A DNA stretch of 64,000 bases from Linnemannia hyalina (lineage: Eukaryota > Mortierellomycota > Mortierellomycetes > Mortierellales > Mortierellaceae): positions 124,001 to 188,000 of the forward strand of contig JAHRHY010000010.1 of assembly GCA_019671135.1 (NCBI GenBank). The letters are read 5' to 3'. The number at the start of each line of letters is the position of its first letter. Positions within the stretch are counted from its first letter, which is position 1. Position numbers and translations under genes: made by a program. Below, one piece after another: positions 14,301 to 26,647 of this stretch. The notes beneath the pieces were generated by a model. That model was given only the letters and a program-made list of their open reading frames with translations, was not told the origin of the DNA and did no database searches.

Positions 14301-16068
14301 GCCAGCTCATACCGTTCTCTATCCTCGTTCGCACGCTCGCATGCAAGCTTTCTTACCCCATATCTCGATTAAACTCCGTCCACTCTGGGGGGGGGGAGAT
14401 ATTTGTCTGTCGTAGATCGAATATTTTTTGGGTGCATCACAATCAAAAACTGTCGCCCTTTTTTTTCTTTTCTTCCTGGGCACTATCCGTCCGTTCGCAT
14501 CGTTATCGCGATGGGATGATGGTCTATGACACATTGTTTTTTCTTTCTTGAGAGGAAAGAGAAAGAAAAGACAGCAGTGAGATGTGAGAACGATGAGGTG
14601 AAGAAAAAGGTCTATCTATCTCCTTTGGCTGTGTCTCACAGCCTCCCGCATCGACTAGTGCTTTTTCGTTTTTTTTGAATGGCGCAGAACAGTGGTGCAA
14701 CTTGCTGAGCTGAGTAAGACAGTGATATCTTTTGTATGGGCGTTATCAGTAAATGAGACTCTTTGACTGGAGGTGATGGGACCTGGATTTTCTTAGAACC
14801 GTTATCAGTCCAGGAACAATCACGAGGCCTTTTCTGATCAAGAATTGAGCTGGGTACTCGAAGGGGGAGGAGGTAATGACCAATACTGAATACCGTTGTG
14901 GGTCTCCATAGCGTGAATGTGTGTGAGAGCCATAGCAGAAAAAAAAACGTGGCTGCAATGGCGTGCAGTAGGTAATGCAACAACAGACAGACAGACAGAC
15001 AGACAGAGAAGGCAGGCAATGGCAAAGCATTAGGTTCTTTCTCTTACACACCTAAAATATAAAAAAAAAACGTGCGATGATGCGAAACTAAAGTTGTTGA
15101 GGTGCTTTTGCTTGCACGTTTTACTTAGAGTTTTTTTTTTCTTCCTCCTTCCCGCTCTATATTCCTCTCTGTCACACCATTCCCCACCTCTGTCTGCGAA
15201 TCGATGACTCGATGGCCAAGGAGCAAGCAAAGTGAGAAATTGTATCTATATACTTTCCATGTGGCAAAATAACCAATTTTTCGGATGCACAAAATAAGTG
15301 CCCTGCCTCGCATACCTTTCTTAACTGGCTTTTTTTACTCGCCTGCCTGCATCTTATGTTTGCCTATCGGATGAGGACGGGACAGAGGCTTGCCCGATCT
15401 TAGCCGACACTTCCACACACCTCCCTCGACCAAGTACATACGAAACCGAGAAAGTTGTATAAGCGAACAAAAAACTAGCCTATTCATATGTGTGTATCAC
15501 TTGTTTTTGGCGGGTGGGCCATGTCTATTCTGCCCAATGCCCCGTGTCTTATTACTTTGTGTGTTCGAGAGAGTGTAAAAGTGAATGGTCTTGGCTGCTT
15601 GGTGACGACAGTATTCGCTATGCTTATCCCTTCATCACAAGCAAAGCAAGCGAGCAAGAAACACGAACACAAAAAAAAAACAACCAGAGGACCCAGGGCA
15701 AGTTTTTTTTTTTTTTTTGTTCACCTTGACAAGAGCAATACCGATCTATCCCCTGACCTGAAAGGAACTCCCATAATGGTGTCATGGACAAGAGTCGATG
15801 ATGCTTATGAATCTCCTATTTGTGCTCTATCACGACAAACGTAGAGAAACAAACGAAAACAAACAAACAATTGCCTCCCAAAAAGAGTATATTCTCTCGG
15901 GTGGGGGAAACACAACCACAATTGAAGTGTAAGCAGAACACAAAAGTAACAAGCGAAAAGAGAGAGCGTGGAAAGAAATAGCATGTGAAAAAAAGTCTCC
16001 GCTTAACAATGTTCAGGCTTTACAGTAGAATACTGATTCTGCTACAGTGCGACCAAACATGTGTGGAG

Positions 16069-16090
16069 AAAAAAAAAAAAAAAAAAAAAA
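16069..16090. repeat. Poly-A tract of 22 nt
   Basis: An uninterrupted run of 22 A residues. No reverse-transcribed element is recognisable upstream, so I record it only as a homopolymer. It lies about 0.75 kb downstream of the stop codon of the BCAS3-like gene, which is on the opposite strand. Confidence 0.8.
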
Positions 16091-16837
16091 GATAGACAAG
16101 CAATCGTTGAAATCTTAGTTAACCCTCTCTAAAACGAGCTCTTCTACCAAAAATTCAAACTAAGAAGGTATAGTTCATTTTAAATGGTGCTATGTTTCGA
16201 TCAACCCCGGTCAGACTCGAAAGATACAATGCAGTCTACCAGAGTACTGTTTCTCTTTTCCCAGCCAACGGAATCCTTCACATGCGACCAGAAGTTCGAT
16301 ATATATCCTCATGTATCCCAATGCAATTGTTATTTGCTTTTTTATTGATGTTGTTGAGCACAGGGCCGTCCGTTGACATGCACCGTCGGTCGGTGTACGG
16401 GATGCAGGGACCATCTTCTACTCCTTCACTCCCATGTTCCGATGGGAACGGGTTGTGTTCACTTGTGTTGTACCACCGTCTTCAAAAGAGTCGGGATTCC
16501 CTTGCATCTCCACGTTTTTTATGTTTAGCAATTGCATAGAAGTTGAGCGTTGATTGAATAAAACGGACAACTTGTGTGTAGTTTTTTTGTTTATTATTCG
16601 TTTAAATCCAACAAAAAAAGGAAGTGAATATGATGATGATAGTGGTGCTCCACGTCCACATGCAATCCACAGAGTATGAGCATGCCAAATGCCAATGCCA
16701 ATGCCCAAGAAAAAAAAAGAAAAAAAAAGAAAGTCAAAAAAGTCAAAAAAAAAAAATGTCGGGTGCGTTGGCACCATCAAGCGTATGGCACACTTGCATT
16801 CTCAGTTACGACAGATGTTCACGTTCGTCTGACACGT

Positions 16838-19800
16838 TCACACCAACGATCCCTCATCATAGTCATCCTCATCCTGCTCGAGAAAGTCGCTCAGATCGGT
16901 GCGACCCTTGCCGACTGCTCCGTCATACCGTCCGTTCGTTAGACCGTTATGATGACCATTGTGGCCGTTCATATCATCCAATCCACCAAAGAAATCCTCA
17001 TCGTCATCCAGATGGAACACTCCGCCATGAGGAAGGGTTGACTCCTGGGGACCTTGATTTCCACCACGCTTGTTCGAGCCACCTCCGACGTGACCTCGAT
17101 CATGGCCAATAAACACTGACGCACTTCCGGGCATATCCACCTCGTTGTCTCCATCAGGCGAAAACATCATCATCGTACTCTGAGCCATCGAGTTGATCGG
17201 CGCCTCCAAATGATTGGTCTTGCCCAAAGAATTGTTCATGCTGCCTGGGTTTTGGGTAGGAGTGTGGCCTTGACTATTCGTTTGCGCATGGTGGGGCGAC
17301 GAGCGGCTCGAGGGCACAAATCCAGATTTCAAGTGGTGCTTGGGTGCTGATGAGCCCGAAGCGGTGCCATTCAAGGGCGAAGGGGAGTCACCAAATGATG
17401 ACACCATCGGCGAGGTCGACGACGAAGGTGTGTTTGTAAAGCCTGTCATGGGAGCGACAGTGGCAGAGAGGGAAGGGCTGGCATTCGCCAGTGATCCGTT
17501 CCTAGATTTAGACACCTGTTCAGCAGGAGGGGTCGACAAGAATGTCTGGTGGGTGTACTGTGCGGGCTGACCCATCGATCCAAAAAATGTCGGCTTGGGG
17601 CTGCCTGAAGCGTTGCCAAGGCTAATCAAGTACGCATCCTCAAAGGACAACGTGGCTGCTATGAAGAAACACAACACAAACATTTTTTAACTTATCGTAG
17701 CAAGGGATAGTGGTACACTGTGTAAACATGTGAGCAAATTAAACAAAGCATGCGCATTGATAACGATTTCTCACCTCGAAACGATGAAGGGCTGACACTG
17801 CCGACAGAGGGCGACATGCGACTTTGATTGATAGGAGAACTAGAGTGGGTCTGCAGGTATGACTTCATTGCAGAGGACAAGTTCTCGGACAAATCCTCAG
17901 CATCGCCATCGTGGCTCTCGACTCGTCCGTGGCCTCGCACACCCCGACCATCTGCAGCAACGGCAATGCCCGAGATCCATGGCCTGTTGGCGCCCTGGAG
18001 ATCCCTCGAGGCATCAGCTGTCGACCGTGGATCCTTTCCTGCCACAATTGCCACACCGCGACGCAGATTGAGTGTCTTCACTGCAGTCGCCTTGCCTTCA
18101 ATAAAATCCTGATGGACCTCGTCCACTGAGCCAACGTAGTTCTGGAAGGAGAACTGAGGAGATTTCCATAGCAGATGCTGGGGTTGAGTCAGAGTGACGG
18201 TCGTAGCAAGTGACCCCTGAGCGGCAAGGGTCTGGTTCAAAAGTGGGTATTGGCCCTTCCATCCAGAATGCATTCCGTTGTCATAAGTCGAAATCTCAGC
18301 GTGGGCGAGCCACCGCGACGTGGCATGCCCTGATGTCGTATGGGGCGTGCTCTTCTTGACCTTGCCATTGGTGTGTTGTTGTGCTGCCTTGGTTCCTGCA
18401 GGCAGAGCGAGCGACCTTTTGACTGGCGCCCAGTCCCCAGACCGGTTCAGCGTCCATTCCGCCACATCTTCTGGTGCCAGCAACAAGTCGGACGTTTCCA
18501 CAGCACGACCTAAATGACCAGTTCCAGCATTTTGAAAGGAATACAAAGGTCAGACACAGTTCAATACAGTTTCGTGCAATATATAAAAAAATGACTGTCA
18601 GACTTTACCGTTGTATGTCTTCTTGGTTCGGACACTACTGACCCAGCATCGGTGCAGAGTAAGCATTCCCAATGGGTTAAAGACATAAACATCGGCAAAA
18701 CTGGGACCGCGCTCTGGCTCTACAAGCGATCCCTGCGAAGCTAGCTGTTGCTGGACTGCCAAGGAAGCGTCAGAGTCCTTGACGCTGTTGTCTTTGGATG
18801 AAGCAGCGGTTGATCCACCCTCGCTTTGGCCATCTCCACGGGTATCTCGAGAGCCTGCAAGGTGAGGGTGGTGCTTAGGTGAGTTGGGCTGGATGTTTGC
18901 TCCAGTCCAGCTCATTGTTCGGCTTCGAACTGTCGCCACAGGTCCACGTCTACTTGTCTCCACGACGAGTCCAGGAAGACTGGCCAGTCCATGTGCGGCA
19001 TGCTGGACTACAGCGGCTGCAGGAGGGCTCAGGGTCTGCCAAAGCTGTGATGCTGTCGACTGAAGGCGAGCGGTTGTACTCACTGGAGGCGCCTTGGAAC
19101 GGTTCATCAACAAAGTGCTCGAGTTCTGCGCTGTGGAGGAGGTGGAGCTGTCCCGTCGTCCTGAATCTCCTGACCCTGGACCAAACGGCCCATCGATACC
19201 ACCATCAAATTCACCGGGCGAGAGGGCTACACTTCCTGGATCCGAAGCAAAGACGGTCGACGAGGGCAAAAAGTGGGTCGCAATCATCGCGCGCTGGCGT
19301 CCTCCGTTGAACGAACCATAGTTCTGCTGCAGTCTGCTCAGGTATCCCTGACTGGTATCCGAGTTTCCAGTTCCCGTCGAGCTCATAGAGTCCTGTGAGT
19401 TTTGTCGACGAAGAGAGCCGCGTCGTTTCTCTCCTGCTCCTGGGGCAAAGAGATCCGTGCCACCATCCAAATCATATCGCGAAGACAGGATCACATCGGG
19501 GACGTGATGCCGTTGCTTGATACGACAGAGTGCGTTCAGACTGGTTGGGTATTCGATAGCTGTGGCTGTCCAGTTGACGACGCCTGTGTACATGTGTGCA
19601 CCGACATCAGGAGTACCTCCGAATGGGTTGATAGCGTAAAGATGGGTCGTTCCTCGGGATGTCGTCACTGCCACCCATGTCTCGTCCTCATTGAAGACAA
19701 TGTCCTCCACGCTGGCATGGGTGATACCACGGGCAAGCTTGTAGACATGTCTGGAGCCAGGGTTGACGGCAGGCCTGACTTCGTGGATATGAAAGACGTT

Positions 19801-22530
19801 TCCGTGGCGTGACACCGTGAGCAGCAGCCTTCCAGAGGGTGAGAATTTGCATCCTGTGATCGGGTGGTCGTGTGGTTTGAAATGGGCAACAATCGGCATG
19901 TTAGACAGCGTGATATCCCTGACTATGACCTGTAAGCAAACGAAGCATGAAAATGATTAGTGAAAGCCCTGGCTGTCATCCCTTTTTTTTTGTCCAGCGA
20001 CTCATAGAATGCAAAGAAGGCAAGTGAACAAAAGACATACTGTTCCAATAGCCTCTTTCTTGTGAGGAGAGTTGTCGTCGTGTCTACGTCTGTGGGGGAG
20101 ATGGGGCGACGTCCGGTCATGGTCAGCGGATGCTGAGGCTCTCCTGACATGTCTGTGAGGCGATCTGTTGAGTCCAGATTGAACGGGAGGAGAGGTCGAT
20201 GCAGTTGCGTTTGCTCCTGACGCTCCTGACCAATATGACGAGAACGTCTGATGTGCGTAGCCGCCTATACAGGAATAAGATAATCCTCTTGGTGGTCAGT
20301 CGAGGGCTCATGCGGATCAATGCAGAACGGATATACCATAGAGAAAGCTTGACAATAGTCTTACCAAGCATCTTCACTCCTCCAAAAACTTCCTTGGCGA
20401 CCCCCTTGGCCAGATCTTGATAACCTCCACCGCCATCTGACTCTTCGCCATGCTTGGTATCGGAACTGTCGCTGGGTGATTCACTTGTTGTCACATAGGC
20501 AAGCAATCTTGTACCAAGAGCGAGCACTCCTGGGTAAGCGACGTCATTGAGAGCAAGTGGCTTTGCGTGCATCGCCTGCAGTGTCAACTGGTTCAACATA
20601 AACAGACGAGTTCCTTCTCCTGGTGCAGTCATGGTCTATTGCGTTGTCATAATTAATGATAAAAGACAGTTAGAGATCAAGTTGTATTGCGAAATATGTA
20701 TAGTTATTCGGCTCAGCCTCCAGACAGCGTTCGATAGCATACCACGACAAGTTCACGTTCGTTGACGTCCAGCGCCGAAATATCATAGTCTGGCCCAACT
20801 TCAAAGTTGGGAGCCATGACAACCTGGTGAGTCGCGAGAGAGTATATCTCCAGTTTCTTGTGAGACGTGCGGCCTTCATCGGTCCTTTTGTTTGAGCTAT
20901 TAGCGATAAACACAAGGGAAAGGAGTATCACAATTAGCAAGTGACTCACATACGCACTTGCAGGCCCCCTTCCTTTTTTCAAAGCGAATCAAAGAAAGAA
21001 AGAAAAAAATGCGAGCGAAAAGGAAGGGATGCATACATGACAGCCAAGAGTGGCCTATATTGCTCGAACAGATCGAACTTTCCGGTAGGCACCCGCGGCG
21101 ATGGAAGGACCTGTGGAACATAGACCAAAAGAAGGGGGAGTCACACGGTTAGACCCTGGTGCGCTTAAAGCTACCGCAGTCTATTCTCACTCCTTGTCAT
21201 CCATCATGCGAAAATTTTCCAAAAAGCACAATGCAGGACCGACGGTGAAAAAAAAAGAATGAAAAGGAACAACAAAAGGACAGAGGAAGGTGGGCGTGGG
21301 TTTATATAAAAAAAAGCCTGAGCGTATGCGTATACGCATTCGTCATTCTCCATGGTCCACTGAAAACTGTCCTGATGGGGGGTTTAATGCAATGATCCTG
21401 ACAGTGATAATCCGTAAATTGGCCCGTTTTGAAGGGCGTCATCGAGAGGCTGAAGATCGCAGTGAAGGATGGAGTTGTGTGGTTATTGGATCTCTTTGTC
21501 CCAGACCTGTGCTAAAATAGCTCCCTTCCTCATTCTCCACGCGTACTCTTCCTGTTCCTTTGTCAATGGTCTCTCACAGCTGGTTCGTTTTCCGGCTTAC
21601 CTTGAGTAACGACACTTCGTTGTTTGGGTCACGGGCAGAAAAGATCTCGTGAATATTGTCTGGGTGGGTGATGTCCCAGATCTGCATGCCATCTGCGTAC
21701 CCGAGCAGGAGACAGAATCGTCTATTTTAAAATAAGATCAAATACAAAAAAAAAATTGTCAAGGAGACAGACACGACAAGGAAAGAAAAAAAAGAAGGAA
21801 GAATGTGTTGAGTTACTCGGATCGTAAAATACTGTGAATCGGCAGTTATGACGATATCGCATTTCTCTTTTTCTCACACACAGAGGCCCTCCTTGTTCAT
21901 TCATTCAACACATATACGGGATAAACTCAAACAGGCACGCAATATTCTCGCTCATCTCTCTCTTCCTCACCCTTCATGCTCTCGCTATCTCTCTTCCCCC
22001 GTTCTCTCTTTCTCTCCTCCTGACAATGTGAGTCATGAGTGCATACCGAGATGTCCTGTTCTTGGCCATGGGTCCTGCATCGATCCAGTCAAACGCAGAA
22101 AAGTGAACTACATCGCCGTTGGTGAGAACACAGACGCTGTCCTGGTTGCCACCAAGAAGAGGGTTGGAGGTACCCTGTGCTGTTGGGTAATAGTAAGGAC
22201 TGGACGGGTTTCCTGGAAAGGCTGGACTCGAGGGTGAATTGAATCCACGTGTCGGCATTGAGAAAGATGTTGGGAGGGTGTTGGCGACATAAGAAGAGAC
22301 TCCTGTTAGGACTGACGAAAGTGACTCGAGTGCGGAAGGATCCCTATAGTGATAATGTTCAAACTTTCGTCTTGTCAGTCGAAGAGTATTATTATGACAT
22401 GGTGGCGAGAGTGTCACAAGTCCTCTAGAATGAGAGACGTGAGCCTTTCTTTTTTTGTGACTGACCTGATGAAGACGGGCTCAGCCCGGACCCCGGTTTG
22501 GCCTTGCTGCAGCTGCTGTTGGTCGGCCAT
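16838..22530 (-). CDS. BCAS3-like WD40 beta-propeller protein, probable autophagy factor
   Basis: Ten-exon model, complement of 16838-17658, 17775-18509, 18609-19929, 20041-20264, 20365-20635, 20743-20896, 21037-21110, 21601-21721, 22047-22343 and 22466-22530. It sums to 1361 codons (1360 aa) with all phases matching. Blocks characteristic of BCAS3 appear in order: LLLGYADGMQIWDI near residue 125, a YRPLLAV strand, a region around ALGTRLLAY, AHFKPHDHPITGCKFSPSGR near residue 415, and a VEDIVFNEDETWVAVTTSRG/HLYAINPFGG segment near 450. These are propeller blades of the Atg18/PROPPIN-related fold. In animals BCAS3 binds PHAF1 and is recruited to phagophores; by homology a membrane- or autophagy-linked scaffold role is likely here. 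The last ~500 residues are Ser/Asn/Gly-rich and poorly conserved. The intron at 21111-21600 (490 nt) is unusually long. The start Met at 22530 opens a Gln-rich N-terminus. Confidence 0.9.
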
Positions 22531-23095
22531 ACTGACTTGACGAAGGGATGGAAAAAGTGGGCGTGAAAGAGTGGAAGGGAGAGCGAGGCGACTGATAAAA
22601 GTCAGCACACACGAAGGGTCGTGTCCAGGGTTAACGCTGCAGGTAAGGAGGTGTCAACGAGGAGCTTTCTTTTTGTAATTTTTTTGCGATGGGTATTGGG
22701 TATTGGGTATTGGTTGGTATGTAGTTGTGGTTGTGTGTGTTGCAAAGTGCGATGTAGGATGAATGTGAGTAGAGGGTTGACTGATGAAAGGGAAGATGGA
22801 GTAGAAAAAGAGACGTAAGCGTTTAAGAAACGAGAGAAGGGAAGAGAAAAGGAAGGAAGGAATGACAAAAAAAAAGAAGGAATGAATGCGACAGAGAACA
22901 AAAATATGAACAAGCACACACTGCCCCGAAGCCTTAGGACCGCCGGACTGCGCGTAAGTTGCAACCATCATCATCATTTGCCTACAGTCCACGTGAACAA
23001 TGGGCTAATTCTGTTGGGTCAAATCATGTGACCCTTCGTGTTAGAGGCACGCAGTCAAAGGTTCCTTTATTCTTCTGAAACAAGTTTTTTTTTCT
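22531..23095. other. Intergenic region, BCAS3-like promoter and F-box gene 3' flank
   Basis: No gene is seen. On the minus strand this is the upstream region of the BCAS3-like gene, rich in pyrimidine runs. A decanucleotide-like GGGTATTGGGTATTG repeat lies around 22690-22715. No RNA gene was recognised. Confidence 0.6.
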
Positions 23096-25039
23096 TCACC
23101 GTGAAGGGCGTGCAGTGGTGACCCAGCTGAATCGGACCCGGTCCAAGGATGCCTTCATGTACGGTGACCCATCGTGGTCACTGTGTGCCAGCTTCAGTTC
23201 AGACCAGTATCGGTGCAGTCCATCCTCCAGTCGCCTGTTCGCAATGACCCATCGCAGACGACACGTCTTGTAGAATAAATCTTGTGCTGCCGCTGATGTC
23301 GTCATGGTGGTAGTAGTGGTAGTGGTGGATGACGGTGGCGATTGTGATCCCTGCACTGCCTCACGAGTCTTGGATGACCCTCCGTTCCCTTGTTCTCTCA
23401 GTCGCCAGGAGTGACTCTGATCAATAATGTCACGGACCACCGCATACAGCTGGTCCGAGGTAATGCCATCACACCCAATCAGCTCCAGTCGCTCCAGGTG
23501 ATACATCTCGGCGACAACTTTGGGCCAGCCTTGGATTGCAAGCGTCTGCCAATTTCCTACCAACTCCAGATCCTGCAGAGTAACCAACCGGGTCAAGTAG
23601 TGGATCGCGGGTTGTCGTCTGGGCTTTGGACCGGTGAAACCCAGGCGCATGCGACACAGTCGAGGGCAATTCATCAAGGATCCATAGTCAAACGTCCATG
23701 CGACTTCGCCCTCCAAGTCCAGCTCCGTCAGCCTATTAAGAGTCCTACTCGGCCATGCCAAGGGTACTGTGATGGGCTTGCCGCTGAACCATGTCCTTGC
23801 TGAAATGGCCTCCAAACTCGCCGCAAACAGATCGACCGCCTCGTTGATCACGGCAATGACATTCGGAGCCGATCCTGCAATGTTGATCCTCTTGATTGGA
23901 CTCATCGTGAGAATCTGCCTTCCTTGCCAGCCGTAGTTGGACGCTGATGGTTGTTGTTGTTGTTGTTGTAGACTCCTTTGGTATTGAGGTCTCCAGGCGG
24001 CCAATAGATCCCGCTCATCCATGTACATGCTGAATTCTTGCAGATCTGGGCACTGAGCAAGAAACGTCGCCATGTTCTCTTGAGCGGCAAAGATGGGTCC
24101 TGGCTCCTTGCTCAAATGAAGCAGTAGCCGCCGGAGATGTCGTGTAGGTATCCTGTCCAAAAACAAAATGGCATCCGGCCAGTGACGAACCTCCAATACT
24201 TCAAGACGTTCCCCCATTGCCTCCACCAGCTCGATCAGGCGCTTACTCGGCTGGTTATTCAACACCACAGGCTTGTCCTCGATCCGCAGTTCCCGGAGGG
24301 TCCCAAAGATCCGCTGGTGATCCCAAATAAACATCAACATCCTATCTAGTCGTGTGATCTTGTAGCCCATGGATCCGCGTGTCGTCCTATTCATGGGCAA
24401 CACCTGCGCAGCCTGCAGATCGTCCTCGGTCAGCCAACACAGGTCGGTTCCAATCACTTCCAGGCGACGCAGGTTAGACATGTATCCGATCCTGGTCCGT
24501 GGTACCTGGATGGGCATGGCGACCGTCAACGAGGTGACCTGGGGCAAAAGGCGATCCATCATGGCGTACTCGATCCTGTTCCGAGTTTCGACCATGGAGC
24601 GGTACCAGATTACGTCGGTTTGGTAGCAGTTGGGGATGGTTGGAAAGAGTGTCATGAATGTCTGGTGCAGCATTGGGTCGTGGAACATGTCGGTGTAGTA
24701 GGAGAGGTAGTCGATGGTCGAGGGTGACGGCAGTGGTGTGACCTCGGGTCCATATCGCGGTAGGTCCATGACCCTGCGTCCGTTTTCGTCGATATGGGAT
24801 AGTAGATGAGAGGATTGGATGAGGAGGTGGAGCAGGACGTCGTAGCGCCTGGTCTTTTCGATCACATTCCAATGGTAGTTGGGTTCTTCGTCGAGGATAC
24901 GAAAGGGGCTGGAGTAGAGGAAGGAGACGGCGATGCGAAAGAAGGTCGAGTTGGTCAAGAGCAGGGCATGGAGCGCAGCCCTTTCACGGCGAAGGTAAGA
25001 GACGATCAGCCAGAGGCATTCTTCGGGCACAGATGGCAT
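23096..25039 (-). CDS. F-box/LRR-like protein A
   Basis: Single-exon protein of 647 aa. The N-terminus (about residues 3-45: Pro-Glu-Glu-Cys, then a Leu/Val/Ser-rich helix and a Leu-rich helix) fits a divergent F-box, the Skp1-binding module of SCF ubiquitin ligases. The rest has scattered leucine-rich strands (for example LRRLEVIG, LTELDLEG, LERLELIGCDG) resembling irregular LRRs that would bind a substrate. I chose the Met at 25039, not the longer frame starting at 25249: that extension overlaps the prolidase coding sequence and reads as low-complexity UTR. The protein is related in layout, but not closely in sequence, to the F-box genes at 56.7-61.9 kb. Substrate unknown. Confidence 0.75.
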   Translation of the reverse strand: MPSVPEECLWLIVSYLRRERAALHALLLTNSTFFRIAVSFLYSSPFRILDEEPNYHWNVIEKTRRYDVLLHLLIQSSHLLSHIDENGRRVMDLPRYGPEVTPLPSPSTIDYLSYYTDMFHDPMLHQTFMTLFPTIPNCYQTDVIWYRSMVETRNRIEYAMMDRLLPQVTSLTVAMPIQVPRTRIGYMSNLRRLEVIGTDLCWLTEDDLQAAQVLPMNRTTRGSMGYKITRLDRMLMFIWDHQRIFGTLRELRIEDKPVVLNNQPSKRLIELVEAMGERLEVLEVRHWPDAILFLDRIPTRHLRRLLLHLSKEPGPIFAAQENMATFLAQCPDLQEFSMYMDERDLLAAWRPQYQRSLQQQQQQPSASNYGWQGRQILTMSPIKRINIAGSAPNVIAVINEAVDLFAASLEAISARTWFSGKPITVPLAWPSRTLNRLTELDLEGEVAWTFDYGSLMNCPRLCRMRLGFTGPKPRRQPAIHYLTRLVTLQDLELVGNWQTLAIQGWPKVVAEMYHLERLELIGCDGITSDQLYAVVRDIIDQSHSWRLREQGNGGSSKTREAVQGSQSPPSSTTTTTTTMTTSAAAQDLFYKTCRLRWVIANRRLEDGLHRYWSELKLAHSDHDGSPYMKASLDRVRFSWVTTARPSR

Positions 25040-25205
25040 GGCATTGGCAGTGTTCAGTGCGATGGAGCTGAATGTGAGGAATGGTAAAGAGAAAAGAAAA
25101 AGACAAAAAAAATCGCTGCGGGTGGCTTTTATTTGGTTGGATATCTGGTTGTTTTTATTACAGTGATGAAAAGCTATGCACATGGAACACTCAAAGGTGC
25201 TCCGC

Positions 25206-26647
25206 TTAGGCCATAAGGGCCTCGATCTCAGCGATCTCCTTGGGGGCAATGGTCAAGTTATCAATGCCGGTCTCGGTAATGACAATGCAGTCTTCGATAC
25301 GAACACCTCCGACCTTGGCGAAGCGGTCGACAACAGCCCAGTCCATGTACTTAGAGATCTCGGCGTTATTCTTGGCCTCGTTAAGGATAAACTCGACAAA
25401 GTACACACCGGGTTCGACAGTGACAACAAAGCCAGCCTCGAGCTCACGACGCATGCGCAAGTACTGGAGGCCAGGGGCCTGGATGCGGGCAACACCCTTG
25501 GGGTATCCTCCGACATCGTGAACATCCAATCCGATCATGTGACCGAGACCGTGGGGGAAGAAAACACCATCGACGTGCTTCTCGAGCAACTCCTCGATCG
25601 AGTATTCAGCCTTGATGGCACCAGCCTTCTGGAGACCCTCGACAGCAATCTTGGCAGCAAGTCTGTGCATATCCTCCCACTGAACACCGGGCTTCAAGGC
25701 AGCAATGACGGCCTTCTGCATCTGAAGGACAATCTCGTAGACAGTCTTGGCGTCACCGGCGTACTTTCCGTTCAAGGGGAAGGTACGGGTGATATCCGAG
25801 GCATAGCAGCCCTGCTCGGCGCCAGCATCGACCAAGCACAATTGGTCGTGGTTTCCGTTGAAAGAGGCAGAGTTGCGTCCGTAGTGAAGAGTAGCGGCGT
25901 TGGAGCCGACACCGACGATGGGCTCGTAGGCTTGGGCGCGGGCACCGAAGCGAGCGGTCTCGTATCTGAAAAGGGCGTCGAGCTCAATCTCGGACTGGGA
26001 CTTCTTGGCAGCCTTCATCAAGGCGACGTGAGCGTTGGAGGAGATGTGGTTGATCTTGCGCATGGCCTCGATCTCGTAGGCAGACTTGTACATGCGGGCG
26101 GTGACGATGGCATCCTTGAGCTGATCAGCATCGACGGTCAAACTGATGCCCTTGGGGACATCCTCCTGGCGAAGAACATAGAGGGTGGAGGCGCCGGACT
26201 CGTTGATGGCGGCGGTGAGCTCAGTCGACCAGCGAATGTTATCAAACTCGAACTTGGTGGCAAGCTGGGCCTCGGTAGGGGGCATGCCCATCCAGACAAT
26301 GTGATCCTCGGGGAGCTTGTAGGGCAACAGAGTCATCTGCTGGGTCTTCAAGTCGTAGAGGACATGGCCGTCGTGCTCGGCGAATCCAGTCAAGTAGTAA
26401 AAGTTGGACTCTTGTCTGAAAGTGAGTTCCTATTGTTGCAATGGGTTAATTGAAAAAAAAGAGTCAATTGGTTGTTGCAAGGTGTACATGCAACATATTA
26501 CATTATGTTTCATGAATGACTTACGACGTCGGTATCGTGTCTCTCCTTGAGAACATCACCCTTCAAGTAGACGAGGCCCTCGGTGAGTCCGAGGTTCTTG
26601 GCGACCTTGGCCCAGTGCTGCTTGGCGGGGTACTTGGTGACAGTCAT
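25206..26647 (-). CDS. Xaa-Pro dipeptidase (prolidase), peptidase family M24B
   Basis: Two exons, complement of 25206-26429 and 26525-26647, give 448 aa with a phase-0 intron of 95 nt. All five metal ligands of the pita-bread fold are visible: Asp242 (in LVDAGAE), Asp253 (ASDITRTF), His338 (HGLGHMIGLD), Glu380 (VTVEPGVY) and Glu420 (GVRIEDCIVIT). The substrate-binding FRQESNFYYLTG motif spans the exon junction. Length matches eukaryotic PEPD. The enzyme cleaves dipeptides with C-terminal proline or hydroxyproline, using two Mn ions, in the cytosol; there is no signal peptide. The stop codon lies 166 bp before the start of F-box gene A on the same strand. Codon use looks strongly biased (many AAG, GGC, CTC), as in a well-expressed gene. 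Confidence 0.95.

Larger units (their letters stand above)
4603..16837. other. 12.2-kb gene desert between the zinc-finger and BCAS3-like genes
   Basis: I found no supportable gene in this stretch. It contains repeated poly-T/poly-A tracts (often 8-12 nt), CT-rich runs and simple repeats, and open frames that overlap in several frames and translate to low-complexity sequence. I looked for tRNA, 5S rRNA and spliced exons. The best splice-like signal is a TACTAAC branch sequence followed by a pyrimidine tract and CAG at about 10604-10640, which might belong to a UTR intron. The first kilobase probably holds the promoter and leader of the zinc-finger gene. By contrast, genes elsewhere in the window are usually separated by 0.1-1 kb. 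Confidence 0.6.

Noticed and set aside
23390..23803. 137-codon frame on the plus strand inside F-box A
   Set aside because: It is the antisense shadow of an intact gene.
25040..25249. 70-residue N-terminal extension of F-box A
   Set aside because: It overlaps the prolidase stop and coding sequence and is low complexity; the Met at 25039 directly precedes the F-box-like region.
25176..26453. 425-codon plus-strand frame opposite the prolidase gene
   Set aside because: It mirrors the biased codons of prolidase on the other strand; the minus strand has all metal ligands and a spliced start.
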